DNA from: Desulfatitalea sp. | Lineage (GTDB): Bacteria > Desulfobacterota > Desulfobacteria > Desulfobacterales > Desulfosarcinaceae | NCBI GenBank assembly: GCA_018224505.1 | Contig: JAGTVD010000080.1 | Span: 1 to 10,330 of the forward strand | Reading direction: 5' to 3' | Length of the DNA stretch: 10,330 nucleotides | Shown here: piece by piece, positions 7,570 to 10,330 of the stretch | Layout: the number at the start of each line of letters is the position of its first letter | Numbering within the stretch: the stretch's first letter is position 1 | Program-made: the position numbers and the translations under genes | Notes under the pieces: model-generated | Told to the model about the DNA's origin: nothing | What the model saw: the letters and a program-made list of their open reading frames with translations, nothing else | The model's database searches: none

Positions 7570-8089
7570 CACACCCCAATGTTGGGGTACACGACCCGGC
7601 CATGGGCTGGCCCTGGTCCTGGTCGGCGCCCTGTTGCTGCTGGCGGCCTGCGCCGCCAGCAGGACGCCTGGCGCCGGCCAGCCCATTGCCATCGCTGTCT
7701 GGGACTTGGAAGATCTGAGCGTCCTGCCGGCGGGCCCGCCCGGCATGGGAGAAATGCTGGCGGTCCAGATCGCAGCGCGCCTGGGCGGCAGTGATCACTA
7801 TCAGGTGGTGGAACGTCAACAGCTGGTCAAGGTTATGGAAGAACTGCACCTTGGCAGCTCCGACCTGGCCGACCCCCACACCCGCTTGAAGTTGGGCCGC
7901 ATCATCGGCGCGCATCAAATGGTGTTCGGGGCTTTTCAAACAGTGGGCTCCCTGGTGCGCCTGGACCTGCGCCGCGTGGACGTGGCCAGTGGGCGTATTC
8001 TGCAAACCGCCACCACCAGCGCCCCGGCCGCGGACATGGGCGGGTGGCTGCAGGCCGCCGACCAAGCCGCCGACGAACTGCTGCGGTAG
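7559..8089 (+). CDS. CsgG-like outer-membrane lipoprotein
   Basis: This 176-residue lipoprotein has an N-terminal hydrophobic segment (about 16-30) ending in the lipobox LAAC, with lipidation at Cys31. Ala at the next position, rather than Asp, points to sorting to the outer membrane. The mature part is a single CsgG/LpoB-like domain: IAIAVWDLEDLSV, YQVVERQQLVKVMEE, LGSSDLADPHTRLKLGR, then RLDLRRVDVASGRIL. A 70-residue gapless stretch (81-150) is identical at about 28 positions to residues 460-529 of the preceding protein, so the two are paralogous. The start overlaps the upstream gene by 11 bp, with ACGGGG before it, and a later start would lose the lipobox. True CsgG is about 260 residues and forms the curli export channel. 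This protein is shorter, lacks csg neighbours, and more likely assembles with its neighbour than secretes curli. No clear terminator follows. Confidence 0.9.
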   Translation: MGDSTPQCWGTRPGHGLALVLVGALLLLAACAASRTPGAGQPIAIAVWDLEDLSVLPAGPPGMGEMLAVQIAARLGGSDHYQVVERQQLVKVMEELHLGSSDLADPHTRLKLGRIIGAHQMVFGAFQTVGSLVRLDLRRVDVASGRILQTATTSAPAADMGGWLQAADQAADELLR

Positions 8090-8104
8090 AAAAGGTATTG
8101 CACC

Positions 8105-8131
8105 TTGACTATGCTCCGATTTAATTATAGT
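8105..8131 (+). promoter_or_regulatory. Possible sigma70-like promoter for the zinc-ribbon gene
   Basis: TTGACT (8105-8110, five of six consensus bases) is followed after 15 bp by TATAGT (8126-8131, five of six). The spacer is shorter than the ideal 17 bp. With a 17-bp spacer the -10 would be TAGTTT. The site lies in the only AT-rich stretch between the lipoprotein stop and the next gene. A start near 8138 would give a leader of about 80 nt. The downstream gene may therefore be transcribed independently, or by read-through, since no terminator is visible. Confidence 0.35.
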
Positions 8132-8220
8132 TTTTTCCAAGCCGACAATGAACAAGGCGGCACGGCAGATTCAATTATTCTTAATATCAACACACAGACA
8201 ACCTTGTGGAAAACCCCTTG

Positions 8221-10330
8221 ATGGCCGCATTGCCTCTCTCAACGGAGCCCTCGCTGCTGCCTTACCTCCAACCGGGTCATTCCGGCTTGCGCCTCCGCCT
8301 TGCGCTCACCGAGCCCCGGCCCGACGGCGCTGCACCCCCCTGGGCCACCATCGAGGGTGCGGGGCCTTTTACGGCCCTCGCGGAAGCCGCCATCACCGCC
8401 GGCACCGACGGCCCGCCTTTAATCGAACTGCTTGTGTTGGTGCAACCCGATCGTTACCCGGCCATCACTTCCGAATTGCAGCCGGTATGCAACCCGGATG
8501 TCGAATCCCTGTGGCAGGCCGCCGCCCGTCGCAAGGCATCGGGAAGTGAAATCCCGCTGGCGCTGTGGCCGGAGCAGATCGACGCGCACAAGCAATGGGT
8601 GCCCTGGCGACCGATCTTCCAGTGTCATTACACAGGACGCTTTGCCCACCCACTGTGTCCCCGTTGCGGCGCCGGGCTGACCCTCTGCCGCAACGACAGC
8701 CACCTTTCCAAGGCCGGCTTGCCGGATTTCAGCACCTCCCTCGCACGTTTTCTCTTTTGCCCGTCCTGTGCCACCGCCGCCGAACCGCCCCGGTTCTACA
8801 CACGAACGCTCCCCGCGGACCCGCCCGATCATCTCTTGGGACCCCAAAACCTGATCGAAGGGTTCAGCCGTCTGCTGACCCGGGAAGATCTCGCCAACGA
8901 TCTGCCTTGCATCGGCTGTGATCAGACCGCCACCTGCTATGGACCGCAAAACGCCGTGCGACAACGCATGGCAGTGGTCTCTTTCTACCCCTTTTTCATG
9001 TTGCCTTACCCGGCCCCCAGCCTGAACTTGCTCGACTTCATCGCATTGCTGACCGGGACGGCGGTCGATGGGGTGGCCCGCCGGTTGACCCGGCAACAGA
9101 AACCCGGACGGTTGCGCAAACTGCGTCAATGCCAACCGCAACTATCCACCGGCGACGGGTTGTTGTTTCGCCAACCGTCCCAACACTTCGCCGAAGTGCT
9201 CTACCTGAAACTGACCCTGCTCGAAACCCTTTTCGAGCGATTATCAATCGCCGGATACGCAAGCGGACCGGTGGCTGACATGTCCCTGGAAAGCTTCTGG
9301 GTCAAATTGCCGGCCCATGCCGCCCGACTGCCCCTGTTCTGGCATTTCCACCTGCAATGGATCGACACCGTCGGGCGGCCCGGCACCGAACCGGCCGACG
9401 GACCCCTGGCGCTCGGCCGCCTGCGGGCCTTTCTTGGATCGGCATGGTTTTATGTCCTGCTGACCAACGACCATCAGGAGGGCCGGAACGTGCAAGCGGC
9501 TGTGGATGGTCTCGTGTCCAATCCGCCGCTACCGCCGGCATCGACGCCGAACCCCGTATGGGAGGGCAATCCGGTCTTTGCTCCGGCAAACCTGCTGAAC
9601 CATGCACAGCCCCTGCCCCTCGATCAGGACGGCCTGACCCTGTGGCACCGCGCCCTGAATCTGGGCCTGGCACTGTTTCAGGCGGGTCGCAGAGCGGACC
9701 CGGACTGGTCCGACCATACGTTCAGAAAAGAACTCGAAAGCCTCAAACAGGCGGTGCATAATGTTCTGTTCCGACATCCCATGGACCGCACCGCCGTGGG
9801 GAGTACCCCGGCGACGGGGCTTTCACAAGATCAGCAGATCGCAAGCATCGTGCGGTCCGTTCTGGCGCGATGGCCCCAGGACCCGGCCCCGCCCGAACAG
9901 CTGGATGCACCGGCCCCGGTCCCGGAACACCCCCTGCCTCACAGTGAAGGGGATTTCCTGCAAACCGTTATCCTGGGCGCCGGGCGGCCCGGCACCGAAC
10001 CGGAACCCCAAGCACCTGCAGCCGCGCCGGCATTGGAGGAGACGGTGCTCATCCGTGGCGCAACGCCGAATACCGCCGAATCTGCCGAGCCCGCCGCCCC
10101 TGAGGATGATCTGGCGGCCACGGTCGTGCTAAATCCCGGGCAGACAGACCAAACGCCCGGGGCGGCAACGTCGCCGACGGCCGCCACCGAGCCGCCGGCC
10201 ACTGCGGTACCCGCCGCCCCGGACGAAGCGACGGACCTGGAAGCCACGGTTTTGATGGGTGGCGGGGTTGCACCGCCCTCCCCCCGGACCGTGCCTTCGG
10301 CACCCCCATCCCGGCCGGTGAACCCGCCGG
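8221..10330 (+). CDS. Unrecognised CxxC (zinc-ribbon-like) protein with repeated threonine-motif tail, 3' end cut by the window edge
   Basis: The frame is open from 8221 to the window end (703 codons) and has no stop. I do not recognise the family. Residues 1-130 have no clear motif. Residues about 135-240 hold spaced cysteine pairs like zinc ribbons: C135, C146-C149 (LCPRCG), C156, C180-C183 (CPSC), C230-C233 (CIGC) and C239. A hydrophobic/aromatic segment (VVSFYPFFMLPYP, about 252-264) and a mostly helical middle region rich in Leu, Trp and Phe (about 320-550) follow. From about 552 on the tail is Pro/Ala/Thr-rich and probably disordered, with four copies of a T-V motif (T582, T608, T634, T676). 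There is no signal peptide or confident membrane helix, so it should be cytoplasmic, like the kinase domain and the FHA protein. The ATG at 8221 has only a weak TGGA 10 nt upstream. GTG 8206 and TTG 8218 are alternative starts, and an in-frame stop at 8182 limits further extension. A role as kinase substrate is inferred. Confidence 0.85.
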   Translation, partial: MAALPLSTEPSLLPYLQPGHSGLRLRLALTEPRPDGAAPPWATIEGAGPFTALAEAAITAGTDGPPLIELLVLVQPDRYPAITSELQPVCNPDVESLWQAAARRKASGSEIPLALWPEQIDAHKQWVPWRPIFQCHYTGRFAHPLCPRCGAGLTLCRNDSHLSKAGLPDFSTSLARFLFCPSCATAAEPPRFYTRTLPADPPDHLLGPQNLIEGFSRLLTREDLANDLPCIGCDQTATCYGPQNAVRQRMAVVSFYPFFMLPYPAPSLNLLDFIALLTGTAVDGVARRLTRQQKPGRLRKLRQCQPQLSTGDGLLFRQPSQHFAEVLYLKLTLLETLFERLSIAGYASGPVADMSLESFWVKLPAHAARLPLFWHFHLQWIDTVGRPGTEPADGPLALGRLRAFLGSAWFYVLLTNDHQEGRNVQAAVDGLVSNPPLPPASTPNPVWEGNPVFAPANLLNHAQPLPLDQDGLTLWHRALNLGLALFQAGRRADPDWSDHTFRKELESLKQAVHNVLFRHPMDRTAVGSTPATGLSQDQQIASIVRSVLARWPQDPAPPEQLDAPAPVPEHPLPHSEGDFLQTVILGAGRPGTEPEPQAPAAAPALEETVLIRGATPNTAESAEPAAPEDDLAATVVLNPGQTDQTPGAATSPTAATEPPATAVPAAPDEATDLEATVLMGGGVAPPSPRTVPSAPPSRPVNPP
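9372..9394 (+). repeat. First copy of a 23-bp exact direct repeat
   Basis: This 23-bp stretch recurs identically at 9981-10003, 609 bp (203 codons) downstream. Both copies are read in the same frame and encode GRPGTEP. The flanks differ. This copy lies in the folded middle region of the zinc-ribbon-like protein. Confidence 0.75.
9952..10257 (+). other. Array of four putative phosphothreonine motifs in the protein tail
   Basis: The tail repeats an eight-residue motif: DFLQTVIL, ALEETVLI, DLAATVVL and DLEATVLM. The consensus is [D/A]-[F/L]-x-x-T-V-hydrophobic-[L/I/M], with threonines at residues 582, 608, 634 and 676. The first three are exactly 26 residues apart, the last 42. Linkers are Pro/Ala/Glu-rich. 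Codons of the four copies differ, so they are not a recent DNA duplication, and the peptide itself appears conserved. Acidic or hydrophobic residues before a threonine and an aliphatic residue at +3 are compatible with PknB-type acceptor sites and with FHA ligands of the pTxx(I/L) class. More copies may lie beyond the right edge. Confidence 0.65.
9981..10003 (+). repeat. Second copy of the 23-bp exact direct repeat
   Basis: Identical to 9372-9394 and in the same reading frame (GRPGTEP). It begins directly after the first threonine motif of the tail. The same-frame match suggests either a short in-gene duplication or shared codon choice over a repeated peptide. Confidence 0.75.

Noticed and set aside
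7559..8089. Curli secretion locus (true CsgG)
   Set aside because: The protein is too short for CsgG, and there are no csgA, csgB, csgE or csgF genes nearby. Only the domain family is shared.
8092..8106. AAGGT-ATTGC-ACCTT hairpin just after the lipoprotein stop
   Set aside because: A weak five-pair stem with only two G:C pairs and no immediate T run. It also overlaps the promoter-like element, so I do not call a terminator.
8148..8549. Plus-strand 133-codon open frame overlapping the start of the zinc-ribbon gene
   Set aside because: It has no Shine-Dalgarno sequence, no recognisable domain, and overlaps by over 300 bp a frame that stays open to the window end with coherent cysteine motifs.

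Overview
The window is about 10.3 kb of GC-rich, densely coding bacterial chromosome. The ParC sequence and the secretory and lipoprotein signals indicate a Gram-negative, double-membrane organism. A high-GC proteobacterium or Desulfobacterota-type host would fit, but the sequence alone does not settle the taxon. I saw no rRNA, tRNA, CRISPR array, insertion sequence or phage gene.

Left part, minus strand (1-3111): parC, topoisomerase IV subunit A, runs off the left edge without its C-terminus. Upstream of it on the same strand, 145 bp away, is a cytoplasmic protein with two FHA (phosphothreonine-binding) domains separated by a proline-rich linker. A divergent control region follows (about 3112-3307). 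It holds a tandem 7-bp repeat with an 11-bp period, a sigma70-like promoter (TTGACA, 17 bp, TAGAGT) and a perfect 12-bp palindrome at the expected start of transcription.

Right part, plus strand (3308-8089): a compact operon. It begins with a possible 20-codon leader ORF whose stop overlaps the next start (ATGA). The genes are an exported trypsin-like serine protease, a membrane-anchored PknB-type Ser/Thr kinase with an external PEGA domain, an exported protein that fuses a cysteine-less thioredoxin fold to TPRs and a CsgG-like domain, and a small CsgG-like lipoprotein. Genes are 2 bp apart, 37 bp apart, or overlap by 11 bp. After a 131-bp gap with its own promoter-like elements comes a large unrecognised cytoplasmic protein (8221 to the right edge). 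It has several CxxC pairs and a disordered Pro/Ala-rich tail that carries the motif [D/A]-[F/L]-x-x-T-V-hydrophobic-[L/I/M] four times.

Working model (inference): this is an envelope-spanning phospho-signalling module. The protease, PEGA domain, inactive thioredoxin/TPR/CsgG protein and lipoprotein would lie outside the inner membrane and feed the kinase. The kinase would phosphorylate threonines in the zinc-ribbon protein's tail, and the FHA protein encoded divergently would read the marks. The repeated threonine motif, next to a kinase and an FHA protein, is the most interesting observation in the window.
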